Position numbers and translations under genes: made by a program. From positions 79,485 to 143,484 of the forward strand of contig JAVBMV010000002.1 in the NCBI GenBank assembly GCA_031552145.1: a DNA stretch of 64,000 nt. The letters are read 5' to 3'. The stretch comes from JAVBMV01 sp031552145 (lineage in GTDB: Bacteria > Myxococcota > Myxococcia > Myxococcales > UBA5297). Numbering within the stretch: the first letter of the stretch is position 1; every line of letters starts with the position of its first letter. The notes under the pieces were generated by a model that worked only from the letters and a program-made list of their open reading frames with translations, was not told the origin of the DNA and ran no database searches. Of the stretch, positions 51,701-53,396 are shown in pieces.

Positions 51701-52554
51701 AAGGGAATGAGCTGAGCATTCGGAGCGCCTGGGATTTCGGGATTCACAATGCGGAGGAGTTCCGGTGGTCGACTATCTCTACGATCGGAGGGTACCCTCG
51801 TGACACTTTCAGCTGCTGGACGGGCGGCGAAGGTGTAGAGAAGGCCTATCGAATGTATTGGCCAGAGGACGCACGTTTCAGACACAAGGTGCTACAGGGG
51901 AGCGGCTCTATCGCGATTCTTGCGTACTGCGATCCGGATGACGGTTGGTACTATTGTGGGGCTGAAGGGTCAGGCGATATCTATCTCAATGCTGGAGATT
52001 ACTGCATCGTCCTTCATGGTACGGCTGATTATTACGTCGACCTCTACGCGCAGCTCGAGCTTGACGAGGTGTGTGGTCTCTTCCCTGTCAATGAAGAGTG
52101 CAATCTTGGCGAGTGTCTATATAGACCCGTTGAGGCAGAGCAATATTGGCAATCGAGGTGTACATTGCTTGGCTGCTTCAACGGACTGGATGATGACGGC
52201 GATGGCTTGACGGACTGGCCTGACGACCCGGATTGCGAAGGCGAATGGGGTAACACAGAAGGGTTCTGGAGCGAAAACGCGGAATGTGCGCGCGACGAAT
52301 GGTGGATGAGCTGCCCGTACGGTCAGTCGTGCTATGCGTTCGATGATGGATGGCGTTGCGCCACAGATGCTGGAGGGCTATGCCAGCCCAATGTCGCATT
52401 TTGCAATCGGTGGTCCGAATGCATGGAGCATGGAGCAGGAGAGTACAGGTGTAAAAATCGGAGTCTAGTAGGCGAATGGTGCGGCGATGGCTCCTCCTAT
52501 TACTGCAAGGACTCGGTGTGCGTCGATAGGTATTGCGCCGAGGTGAGCCCATGA
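21781..52554 (+). CDS. Giant exported multidomain protein (10,257 residues): Ig-like, LVIVD propeller and IPT/TIG modules
   Basis: One uninterrupted frame of 10,258 codons. A signal peptide (residues 1-26, cleavage after AREARA) is followed by a Big_2-type Ig domain (about 250-340), about 20 Ig-like repeats with the DDVGVxxVEFxxxG pattern (about 434-2897), and seven modules of LVIVD-type propeller, SbsA-type Ig and paired IPT/TIG (about 2897-7296). Then come further Ig repeats (about 7413-7813), a propeller (about 7900-8200), Ig repeats, a second large propeller (about 8575-9155), Ig repeats, and a Cys-rich C-terminus (about 9450-10257) with two related ~265-residue copies and an NGLDDDGDGLTDWPDDPDC calcium-type motif. 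No C-terminal membrane helix, LPxTG, PEP-CTERM or MYXO-CTERM tail is visible. It is probably a secreted or surface adhesin-like protein; this is inferred. Its stop overlaps the next start. Confidence 0.9.
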   Translation: MHSALVRFAVVAAVLASNMAEREARASSSAVRAIHPAPVLRVGSQSVALGFEADGNPSSLSVSLHGSSALEGDFVAVDGIVVHRDPSNGFSYRLTQPLSRRYPSDGVLTVTARPSDGGASLTAEFDASAPLPRFASDAVKVAVDRTANAVAVELLFEGVVAFGELSLLGVSSFELNQVGGNLDEAESIAFAQVTKMTARPRAERERLTFMVPLHGGAKVPIDGAMIIDGTVHDPFGRTIHTSSIEFASDSGFDQLVALSVLPSTLLLSEGFGQQVPLSVRGQFSLFGESELKGAGVTWRSSNEMVVGVTGDGKAIARQNGEATITASYGGLDAVISVIVDSNIALHHVELTPSDAEIARVGQRLPLHFKGFLSDAREIDLTPGVLGTRWSADAGGCVEVSALGVAKSKREGTGSVTATHASFSKTLSITCLDGFPELNLLAPSKIAASKPFALIAEATDDVGVAQVEFFANGVPVNTLTEPPYQLQVMAPLVTGGTLALSAAVTDTKGQRVESATLHIPVVAQLTSATPVLWDAPHVGELLVERLEQRLAVTSGNWRACVPECPGGEGCTPLSPRDFRQVRFSLNDAPVGVSNVARVETRLYDCKDDNGKVTATVPVYVPIWELSWTPPHGTAGTGRSIRAEATDRNGLVTKADVLLIRVVRGTPPLITLLSPHGVHADATVAVPFVVRGRIADDTLAHGVDLALVVDGLVVGRGLARAHIGETDYETWNAGSTEFTFSWVPTEQQADKTVRVEVQAVDASGDESRVHFDALVRIDMPPQVAILTPTKGELTLMDRELVLTARTLDDGAELVKVEWSVAWNNGTEELGSSMYPPYATKWHVKEEDQDYAVLITAVAIDSAGNRAISQVEMWAVTDGLPPVVTVVSPRNSTRHPKSQDLLIAVSGSDNVGVVRVEYFLDDGSFTAADYHPVQNAGIPGAFFSRVVVPRAQFQEGGFHTIKAWAYDAKGQSDSDTVIFEAISDAPPAIEFIEPSVGQRVTKGTKLDILLDAKDDVGIASIEFEVDGKPVPAPQVPPYFLTLEVAGEPGIRMLSAVATDVSGQTAKADVEILVVADTQAPHLAFKAPRDGATVFIGRNLTVDVVASDDVKLASVGLWVNGSSQGTSSSIADEGLYRRYSWTFKPLGTSLTLEARATDSSNNNATRTLELALVEDQPPSVGITSPAPGDSWKEGEELRVVATISDDEGVVRLTGLSGGALYGTSLSGNPTLAADAQHVLKVRAPIISKGRPPTVGARSVDTAGKTGEFEVPLAVKPDTEPPTALLLKPLPVDPPIEITEKVGKLSLRAETTDDVWVDRVAVYFDAEKAPQDANERTLKVSSEKLEESHIPNPLLPGDILTSRRYRGTFDGAVGVGGLAPGIHEVYVVALDPAGNATVTAKVRFNVIGVNDREAPKVTLSLKKTPAAQRCVANSTIEVLLKATDDVGVMAASLQMNGQPIALKGERLGATVTNWSESVAVRIPPYDILGANQVVLLGSATDGSGKMGEASVSCDVVEDEAPMISIRAPLDGVTWTEGVDAEVSVLVGDDVGATRTDLYLATSELKEAIEGEALFELPQAGAQFEEMGITLKLLEGVTASASTERLDEGAGLRLVSGVAKEDMKHFALSPITIVLSPPPSVASAEITAKATWRQLGVEGGPEATLLLSAGRWEGTLVAPPGAELSDLDEVRIELSHNGEALPIGEAFAALVRRSRTVMPRVGFGSGGERYALQWLKGAAMPGDTATLGTTVKPPYGLASNEHPRPVHLVAVTTDTAGQVVHAVRALEVQSDTSGPQVAIRAPQAGLRFVENVPFNVIVKASDNAEVEQIDLLLGGPEGLGHLDSRHRPTSSSVSFSMALPYVGDKSTTLYAVARDRANNETTTKAREILIVPDASPLLTFTALRSDVESASRAELDAGFVRLYQGVAATLTLSATDDVGVNEVKAEYGGGPVFVNVDSPTPASHLTAKIVFTPPIAMDGAPTTLNVAVYDTKDKMATRQLIIESRRQEGPTIAFVAPIQGSTLAEGSTQLMFEAVAGSAIGVAKVEFYVSGQKALAWSAKDCYRVQYQCCGDSIDLTGRGEEGIVLAYDAATRGAIATLPAPFNDATRLKRWMGLSSLPIGFVELDPAREEAPLELRAVATDKLGNTTTIRRTINIVRDEAPPIIEFVRPLFMKDYVERTALQIVVSARDNVFADQVEVFAGRSAETMKTLYLAKGFPRDNARIGSSFDIYAPDVVVEHRLPDYNPSLDPSGETQWKKRNPYFIGARARDVSGNWSEIAIQPIDIIRDLEPTVYIAVPEDGTEVVEGSTRTVVVAAEDDVGISSVELYVNDRLFGLTLHAPPYSFAVPVPMLGSSPEPQYLELHAAAIDSKGNRVWSQFVRLPVRDDRPPTIEIARPRATDVLTEGRDFEVAIAATDDVEVASVAATVKGGLTGTLRYAATARPYWIKVPLPYGSAGRLLTIDAVAHDSAGQETKATTVQVEVVKDAERPVVKFISPAAGSQIVEGLTLPVEVSAEDNIGIASVTFSVGGELYAVMPEPPYRFHYGVGKKSAGTTLAFEARAVDTSGNDITASRAIKVMADEPPQIALERPARFVVGIPYKLIATASDDVAVSQVSFHVGQSEVARTYMLPYMAPYVAPESLVGQTVLLRARAIDVGGQESWSDSYEVPVQADQPPLIEIIRPRPSDEGTGPAMVFAGSVMRLEAEATDADGGVVRVYFLVDGLRVDTALAPAGIPGEPNVWIGSWSAPLGESGTLHYLTAVAVDTADQETLSKPIMVGTIEDKVLPEVELVEPPEYELITEGDIYDLAAAAEDNSGIKAVEFFAGIKTGVDEEKRDVFEREELGLTSVPLVGPSNRPLYHVPWMAPSGSPGEKRYLWAKARDPSDNAEWTPPLQIELGLRPHAVKSYSLSTVLSALALRGQLAMLGGRSSGSIGVDSDAFVRLLSIEESGALGELSGLKVKGAVEAVRFINDSYGAILRSVADRSSFYVYVDIVDLAEFGTIRLLGSIELPGNEGYGIVARDNLLFAAAGKMGVVAIDITEPKQPQRVATVPTVGDALGVAIAGNRLLVAGAEGGLRILDLGSPRLRELGFVALPGRAKSVEAIGDRALVGCESVRSELALIDIEHATSPRLLSLLPHAPARRDLLSTGIVGIAMAGQLAVASTALVDQEGKHVKGMRSLTAIRPNGEMRTLVRANGANGGAIGFAPGNFVAVDSYKGRAIFSDENSLFPGEVIGFIGGKSAVESFSIPMLSVTQVFPPDGASQVTYLAADSKIHVELSAPIALEHATSGEVLLREGDMAIGPAVPVDIELDGRKVVLRPRDNLKASTLYFIVLSTELKSASKNESLSEPFSSRFKTAPSLESAPVVSLAQPAVGPMDGGTRVKIVGEHFQTGARVNFSGAEATQILVHDGGSLLEATTPPQVDGPAIVTVVNPDGMEGSLLGGFLYVEALEVVFAVPASGKLDGGDVIELSGTGFQRGATVTIGGNDATEVRVLSPGRIQLKTPPGYYGPADVVVTNPNGIGAVAPGAFHYTQLVVAQRIGRWDGPNPVTGPIRPAHLLGATTPGMVALESKRAWLLQELNLPEHSQTIDDVLRDSFFGSVALVDVSVPENSAVMGGVTLPIPWNPTALALRGQRGYVVAKGENLSRFEVGGSNEGALLVIDGSDPTTAIIKNTLLLPGQPSSIALSGDLALVALKEKGLAVISIGEPERPVLLKIIEEQVIAGVLTRWRVYSVGAYERYATVAVVLGASSSGERRMLVLDLAQSVFPVIGGLSWGGVDTNQPQYVSLPLGPSGGIAAGRGGASTVELSPPVRPSMPAVIQKLVATSMFKSAALQGQLCVVGGDGSGNEIPGVTGDTSAPIVQILGIADLRRPQSLDAVDLYPAKALASVAIEGDVVVASITKGRGNDGLVAIQMPFPMVVATRPVSASEGVPVSSIIEIELNRVVKDVGGANSAAVQLLELDGTANGTRVAIEIEQEDKRLTLRPVEPLATGARYRLVLADLFDAATDSPMPVPYAMEFKTALNALAMPLVFKAAKPRQGSAHGATEVILEGSGFERGIEVRFGNSVANVIDIGAEGSWVKVATPPSVAGAASIALANPSGMSTMAIGAFLYVDDLRVDSLTPERGSIAESTKVVIDGAGFSPIGDVTVKFGKQLAYRTRVLGMGRIETYAPKALKRGTVDVTVINPDGASYTLPQSYTYDEATRSSVESMRPAYDALIIGDLAYIANGYLTIVDLTGLHRAGPLKGLPIPPDRRMEPVKEEKGGLYDDRVVAQFVLGGQAISLSSPPERQRTLFVGLADGQVVEVDIGDPTKPTILSTSSTGTQRVPGIDARGDRLLTAAELDGVQSFDISPYPRHSPFLITKSKTMPFGAQAISVDGALVAVGVGPRAVTGGPVGMGELRFYDVNGNMEWLSALPMAVQKVRLYRGWAIIAAGNDGLQLVDARDPKNPKMPVRFDVGGFAWDVRISGGLAYVAAGAAGIAVVDLSDLAHPKLLHHVIGAKAGEARAAAIGGSRLLSLQSKGSKWNIDFGPWVELGVVSASVEPGELVPCSMPSVTVVFTTAIDASSAASAFSLTVDGVPVKGRLEAGSDEHRVSTLLFRLDDLLPADKEVLLQVSTELKGVSGDRLVTPLSIRFRSAFATGPVPYFSQIVPRVGPSDHEVVAVLLGDDFDPGAQVLIGGAEAIVQRPSSRTQLTVIVPKGVPGLADVVVINESGLFARRPGGYLYSAPLAISSAIPRFLNPKGGSTITVTGTGFLPDWTSVLGGTKAEVRGVDSKVQVKSLWELTITAPSGTFGDAKVELKSADKLQSVVYGEDDEGVAKPRKIGYGLEFAGVEKAAGIAPLAIASSPDLPLYLYAAAGTGQFEQPYIGALTGSGLFPSSFRAASYDVTKSGTPRAAVGQVVVPREGEADRYWASFPLMSAVPDVEMAPHSFDVATSGDNLYVANGTSGVAILGAEKDMKDGLSLRGMVKIGDAQLRRIESPMATRVFPTLTGVIALGTAIRACPSDQCPEAAIGTGAGLRWIDARNPDDPMIVKNASLGGMAYGAALYKRWVFIAEGARGASIAPEYGCPDAPPPVAGPIYRLNAGSTDTLCGEGEPVPGGLALYDPQDEERTPLSRVSFEGYSVTDVLSVGQYAIAAVASKGLYFYDYENPKDPVEVAHIPFDETLSNTPGKPHRLRLVGDLLFASALGGGVLIVDVSDPASPDLISGGNTEMAHDAKPVADRLYLAGAESGLTELTLPFTFVTGASPERGQLVPTSIERFSIHFNRAIAKVDGTKIPAIPHGNVKLIDSQGNDIALTLETDDDDRTLDHVLTATFGQVLEPNKAYYITIDNEGFGDRRGGQLIRPYHSVFYTAEEGALAPRLDGVEPFFVSTQGETVLLKGASLSGIVRAAVGSAEDVPFDVDHDGQLRLYVPLSIKAGPADIEVFDASGISALMPQGLLYVHPLGDALFEIEPNHGPAAGNTFVALSANRELLLPGTKIYVGEREGDALDIIDLSSLNFVTPRSATGSAVVSVYLQRPGEERVLVGTFSYDLPQGTTVKLPTFDGSKRVSEMVLIGDTLFAGIPSEKYRGLEIFDVRIEERPIRLGAFGAEAPVRGLDVSGAIALLAADSQGLVAVDVSDVSTPFQVGRSLVWGRATGVRIEENAAYVSVADPSSTAPGYIQWFDLEEPSMPGKGSLLLDASPLALELGPDRFYALTTHFDGKGGGEGHELRIYDRAGAPKGKVVIDSAHNSYETLVSSRLAVRGGRAYVTVGKNLHVYDLTDEAAPRLVQATVFPSSANGMTWAAGTLFVAVNNATATLVAIPAMDLLVVGHNPVDGALVVPNTEIQVQLTLPVAPHSVNEATFAVTSAGEPIAGAREVRFAVRGSTLVFRPDAPFARGARVEVGLEVGANAIQDFNQNKLAAPFSFGFDVVNSAEALQPVIDRVVPASGPTHGGGEAVIHGEGFGQQVQVKIGGLLAPLEAWGADRLTVRIPPSIGLAAGPAAVEVIDPSGLRALRHGGYIYRAQLSLISSTPDRAPQKGGITVELSGTGFAPGLAVTFDQTKSFQVHVLSSTRATAVAPPHTEGLVDVEVSLLGSSAKWHQKFQYGSGAVARLSTPPIRQIIVDKSVAYVAYGGETDIVGDGGKVYEVGRKSASGGLIVADLGEPTAVREIARLPCSGVCPGGARRILKSGDALYMAAEKYVDIIDVTLPAKLEARHTQTLPARGYVTDIVLAGTLLYVADSAGITTWKFGETAEPMRIADRNIAGGVTALASYGPYLLAASGNAPGGAPKDEPRLMIFDARKGNMPLLDDSFELRAPARHLAVDGTRLFASLGREKMVAIVELADIENPISAGILAPVDPLGEGWVSAEETLVRGGIAWVAAGGGKLQRFLVRNGETQWLESIPLVGDAKALAYMGRYLLTGTLLLDVKGAAVEMPLVREEDRLGALAGSLSSVAVDHLEFVGSHPGDGGLIAPGSAIELYFNDLLDAQTLEKNIVLRRLTEGGGDVVSVDRRMVMESRHAKVTVLPLQYLQLDARYRIEIGANLASLEGAQLGQEARILFSTSNGYTVAQPRIDRVTPAWGLVAGGNAATVEGEAFDDGCVVRLGGLVAQVIKRYESGLGIEIIVPPGAEGPATVEVENRDGLSDLLPGAYRYVVAPKLESVTPAEAAYSRRGKVTLKGEGLFAGSRVTFGGRPARSVTFNADGSLSVEVPDEVTGIVDLVVSTAALSSALPKGFTFTLATIGSIATRAEAMASVGSALLVANGERLEAFDVSIPESPAPVGDVDGVPNPKGLAISGRHAFLAGQSELVQYELGSCGMASRASCAPIKLHRVGLAGLGSTPSLMGVAVRGREAYAALSTGNEIVLFGTVDGALSPVAQITDISNVVALASVDGMLAILRGTSGGSSLELRSLDEGSLPMIASINGLPALPKALAVQGRQLAVVAGNSLVLIDASDPFVPVERARWIAQKGSLNAAAFAGPWLLVGGSTHSWWIDASGTSSLQTRTWSGLGAARVAIVNGIGITSNGSNVTLHELPYPVPIAFAPLPGVAHGAGDALTLHFTERMPSAIATGTHIELLDSAMKPVAGVSSASSGSVKFVPQERLFAEHNYSAQYTFGEAAITGSKLLSTWTYSFQAAESGDDSLRVTDLLPGYGKRAGGERVTLRGEGLDGATAVYFGASEATIESRASTELIVRAPESDFAGPVTVHVAGLPNDDYLPGGYVYLASLSVTKVEPTYVGLTGTSLVTISGEGFTRGTKLHFDDAEVAISNLTSTSMKALVPAGKAGPVKLKVTVPGGMKVELEGAVTRGDREAPKVLGWLPMDELQASNADVPGDAVFKVKFNEPIDPSTSNIGKAKLSLNANPYTVIPSRVDMCAGDGAAICLTPQERLGSAIAYKLSVEGVTDLAGNPIVSMATKGFKVKDTDRPTISSISITGPVWGGALGGENRELSAGVKWSFSIGASDNVRVVNYELKVDGDFADRENTSGLYSYTWPIEKIGGASQLVAVVRDGAGNTSDSFFRTVQIVADRAPTVRFDAPSAPQLSVEEGTLYPFSFSASDDHQLTGMELLLDGRTIARKAVASVATQTFDWPVRFTLPGDTEQTHVLKAIAFDSKSHKGESAEVQVTVTRDVKAPTLVFISPAANSKVISRSKLMLALSAEDRNGIELLELRDSHGVVATLWDAPWNALWEVPEVEAPTPMVLEAKACDGRGNCGTSALSLQVEPSRELPYVTLTGPSNGASVQEGAALNFQGTASASSELAELRVVFGTNSLVLRPPTSLNIFNQSIVAPAVDGVTEMLHLTVTAVDVRGVESQPAFRTVSVTDDGLGAPALSLASIPEGPLFAGGSTVLLSTSSTPPQSMGELVVSVAGSEFAVASLGETAIALPVGSDGDAVRFALSVTSKGGAVAEGAVEGTLLSFAAGAPATLARWPEGMTPVALAEEGAHLLVALEDGGTGGALELRDRVDGSLVARRSLNGRPTGVTFVRGRIALSVDRAGGGVIEFCALDTLEVVGEVELRRIPEQLHSFGGGLAIATDEGVELLDVDGTLIAAALIGASARLASNAEKVLFALAEGQLQRLELGAPNELRLSGGISVDVAPAVTSSVVALADGRVCIASAALRCYLWTDGAFEEVSSTALAAGVFAIAPLGPWLALSTADGLDLYDARPATSGPTLVGRYPMGGDMLVASADALLSLDASELTRLPLRRGDGINALSLGAPSSAPRGGYIALNAMASSGDPFGAYTAELLLDGRVVERLDSRMPRGIELPISGAKALLTLRARDLSGAVAEAQAEVLLTDPADRLELLRIDAPSEVVAGALFRVLPVPLYPAQVARVELTVNSDAPVALMAPQFSHELTAPAASPLRISAVALDAQGNRGQPVQLEIGLRASAGEPPALGALQRLTNGGILERSIVRLRAVVSSGDIREVRFYLNDQEQARDGVAPYEGSLRMPSVDGPTQHRASARAIDREGRLSAPVSLTLIVVNDATKPELTLSLEPSGQLIAAGATLFVRAKVADDNPITSFTTTIQQADLLVASGGAALAWTVPVQTPPGTIIAVTTSATNAAGRMASMKVTRTVTSSLVGEVEKPTDMRFGGAGSLAELGDLLFVGTPRGVTIGKLDRDHWPRVAAIAEYGTSPAPRAVAAQGHHLYIATDDSLEVVDISIPTAPVRVGYLSGKYVRFAFWSGQLFVYAQNGSSYGLHRILQAAPLLMTSHSLDGSTPTVSSRLPVKRLPSALYLPQWNGADAIAWSLTSYGGSPTHVERMGDLDVLISGKSLRVYSNAEWASYGNSLLGTIELCDARALAVGRSLAYVACTDGKLHVVDLREPREPRVLSTERLAVDELLLAGDLLIAAGPMGLVVRQQAPLRALSEQVDVKLNSAPAALAATGRGVFVAEGALGIGSRDAETLLPWSSDAGLSQANSNIRQVERIGRTLLYLNNTTLRSTREKLNFQLDANPPIQSNLLSALGNVERFAATPSRLWWAVGSAIKSAPLPSLAEPKTYLFEGQVRDLAASGERAIVALGPKGAESPCSLALVTITPAGDIYVLDAYEGEHEGDFRAVAINWPYVVAAGDTRITVLDASADALIPRPTAALAGRAARVRLEGATALVSEFDKGVELWRVDGVGSPVKLGNTLFAQNAVDAVVAGGRVVVADALYGLRSYPLVGEALPVAGQLLLPVETVEVEQGGYIDLRAELMGADGMDTQLKVAGLLYPAPHGRLFIGAGASPGSLLKLQLVARGAGGLVYESPVQTIRIRPKERAALSIQDLRCNNLLGCPPSSVKTGSAFKISLTASNAALPVSGSAWFGDRLLGESFSGTTSMLWTVRAPMVTEVTQAPLRVVITDATGRTVEWSDDRVLQPSYAPNVVFTREPPSLGFEGDPVQVTAQATDENGDLSLLEIRANGKVIALSSSGGTSQRVLSAVYTLPSRESASSVTFEAVALDAQDQEGRSGQRLTGILAVEGSVCEMPEQLAASYEQIAPMPTDLLKTPLSACGQTYTAGRWYAFPLDGTQIDDIMLRVLNGSAILFNRCGTKPVQCVNEQEVQLGELPSEARLFVPNGSRFQIRAPVFKAGVICDWQESGESRCAVGTCKMTSEGVKRCGGDDPSVCGQVISGYLPLVVPFSRGTSFEGFLPPSGQLCGESYDPVSIFDWHVPATGTYEILVESEVYMSGSVIEVRRGGCDGVQIACTGEKVTRVDLSRDDQVVIAISHFWWWEGVASLRIRKISDVPGLTCEGAISLPPLEEGEIQVAAGPLEAPVTLCGRTYFEGRWITIAEDGPILRAGLSIEGRAGIFSTCGGQPLEECGNTYNTPWVYAGERVFVPQSTRVFIDFPVFGYGDPCRWAPGGDFQTCEEGDCFVMESGPDRCSYGEHCAMLLEGELPLSAALESGRVNTSASMASQTCNEQRPADFLFNWIAPAYGYYSFALPESGGGDEQLFVQRGCWGEEVVCHQAHFAHQVSLGVSIYVSEGEMLLIGIADSRGSPMQGNELSIRSAWDFGIHNAEEFRWSTISTIGGYPRDTFSCWTGGEGVEKAYRMYWPEDARFRHKVLQGSGSIAILAYCDPDDGWYYCGAEGSGDIYLNAGDYCIVLHGTADYYVDLYAQLELDEVCGLFPVNEECNLGECLYRPVEAEQYWQSRCTLLGCFNGLDDDGDGLTDWPDDPDCEGEWGNTEGFWSENAECARDEWWMSCPYGQSCYAFDDGWRCATDAGGLCQPNVAFCNRWSECMEHGAGEYRCKNRSLVGEWCGDGSSYYCKDSVCVDRYCAEVSP
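23079..30468 (+). repeat. Array of about 20 Ig-like repeats in the giant protein
   Basis: Protein-level repeats, each opening with a proline-containing strand and a motif of the type ATDDVGVASVEFFVNG, then PPYxxxW/LxxPxx, then a VDxxGxxxxS strand. Copies diverge strongly, so they are old duplications. Some carry insertions, including a Cys-bearing loop near 23450-23600 and a CYRVQYQCC loop near 27940. They most resemble bacterial Ig domain families (Big_7-like). Confidence 0.8.
30470..43665 (+). repeat. Seven tandem modules of LVIVD propeller + SbsA Ig + two IPT/TIG domains
   Basis: Module limits, read by eye: 30470-32365, 32370-34370, 34375-36215, 36230-38390, 38395-40065, 40070-41960 and 41965-43665. 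Each begins with repeats of the GLxVIDISDPxxP type (LVIVD family). A SbsA-type Ig domain follows, with xPxxGxxVxPxxxIxVxFxxPI and RLTLxPxxxLxxxxxYxL. Two IPT/TIG domains close the module, with GPxxGGTxVxIxGxGF and ending GxFxY. Average length is about 1.9 kb. A lone SbsA-type domain follows (about 43680-44010). Confidence 0.75.
50125..51720 (+). repeat. Two related Cys-rich copies near the C-terminus of the giant protein
   Basis: Copy one (about 50128-50935) and copy two (about 50940-51720) share the blocks LxxCGxTYxxGRW, CGxxPxxxC, FxIxxPVFxxGxxCxW, CxxGxCxMxSGxxRC and a final domain with P.GxYxxxV. The DNA here has clearly lower GC than the propeller region. It is followed by a pre-peptidase-like segment and a calcium-type DDDGDG motif near 52185. 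Confidence 0.65.
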
Positions 52555-53396
52555 AAATGATGCGATATGTCCTTGTTGTTTGCCTCTCCTGTGCCGCGTG
52601 CGGAGATCCCGACGTAGTCGCGACGGTGGGAAAGACCCGCGTCGGTCGCGGCGAGCAGCAGCTCTACGCCCAGCAGCGCGGCCTCTCCTATGATGACCCC
52701 GCCGCGCTCGACCTGCTCGTTGCGCGGACGCTATTGTCGGAGGCGGCCAGGCGCGCTGGGATGGAGTCCAAGTCCGAGGTCGCGGCGCGCATCGCGGCTT
52801 CGCGCAGAGAGCTTCTTGCCCAGGCCTATCTGGAGCAGGAGTTGCGGCCGGCGACTGACGAGGTAGCGCTGCGCAGGCACTACGAGGCAACGGTGGCGGC
52901 GCGCAAGGTCAAGGTCGTCCACGTGCTTCACATCGTCGTGAGGCCCAAAGGGGATACCGTCGAGCAGAGGCAGGAGGCGCGCAGCAGGATTGGTTGGCTC
53001 TATGCCAAGCTTCAGGATGGCGGCGACTTCGCGGAGCTGGCTCGCACGCTCTCCGAGGATTCTGCATCGGGCGCCAAGGGCGGCGATATGGGACCGCTGC
53101 GTGAGGGGCAGGTCGATTCGACCTTCTTCGAGGCCGCGGCGCGGCTCCAAGCGGGAGAGCTCTCCGCTCCGGTGGAGTCGCCTTTTGGATTTCATCTATT
53201 GAAGGCGGTCGAGGCCCCGACTGAGATAACGCCTACCTTCGAGGAGTCTCGCGGGCTGCTCCTCTCCGAAGTCCGGTCCGCGGCCGAGCGCGTGTTGATG
53301 GAGAGGTTGAGGTCCGAGATTAGTGTTCGCACCTATCCGGAGCGGTTGGTGGAAAAGAAGCAGGGCGATGTACGAGCCGCGGGAGAGAGCCGATGA
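52551..53396 (+). CDS. PpiC/parvulin-type peptidyl-prolyl isomerase lipoprotein
   Basis: The 281-residue product opens with a short hydrophobic signal (MKMMRYVLVVCLSCAAC) ending in a lipobox-like AAC, though the -3 position is Cys and so atypical. A SurA/PrsA-like helical region (about 35-110) is followed by the parvulin domain (about 115-215), with VVHVLHIVVRPKG, GGDFAELARTLSEDSASGAKGGDMG and SPFGFHLLKAVE. It would catalyse prolyl isomerisation outside the cytoplasm. ATG 52551 overlaps the giant gene's stop (ATGA), and its own stop overlaps the next giant gene. That points to a co-translated folding helper for one or both giant proteins. Confidence 0.88.
   Translation: MKMMRYVLVVCLSCAACGDPDVVATVGKTRVGRGEQQLYAQQRGLSYDDPAALDLLVARTLLSEAARRAGMESKSEVAARIAASRRELLAQAYLEQELRPATDEVALRRHYEATVAARKVKVVHVLHIVVRPKGDTVEQRQEARSRIGWLYAKLQDGGDFAELARTLSEDSASGAKGGDMGPLREGQVDSTFFEAAARLQAGELSAPVESPFGFHLLKAVEAPTEITPTFEESRGLLLSEVRSAAERVLMERLRSEISVRTYPERLVEKKQGDVRAAGESR

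Noticed and set aside
21781..52554. The 30.8-kb frame as an assembly artefact or fused genes
   Set aside because: It has one signal peptide, ordered domains throughout, no internal stop and coherent repeat modules across its length. The overlapping stop/start at its end is normal for this locus.
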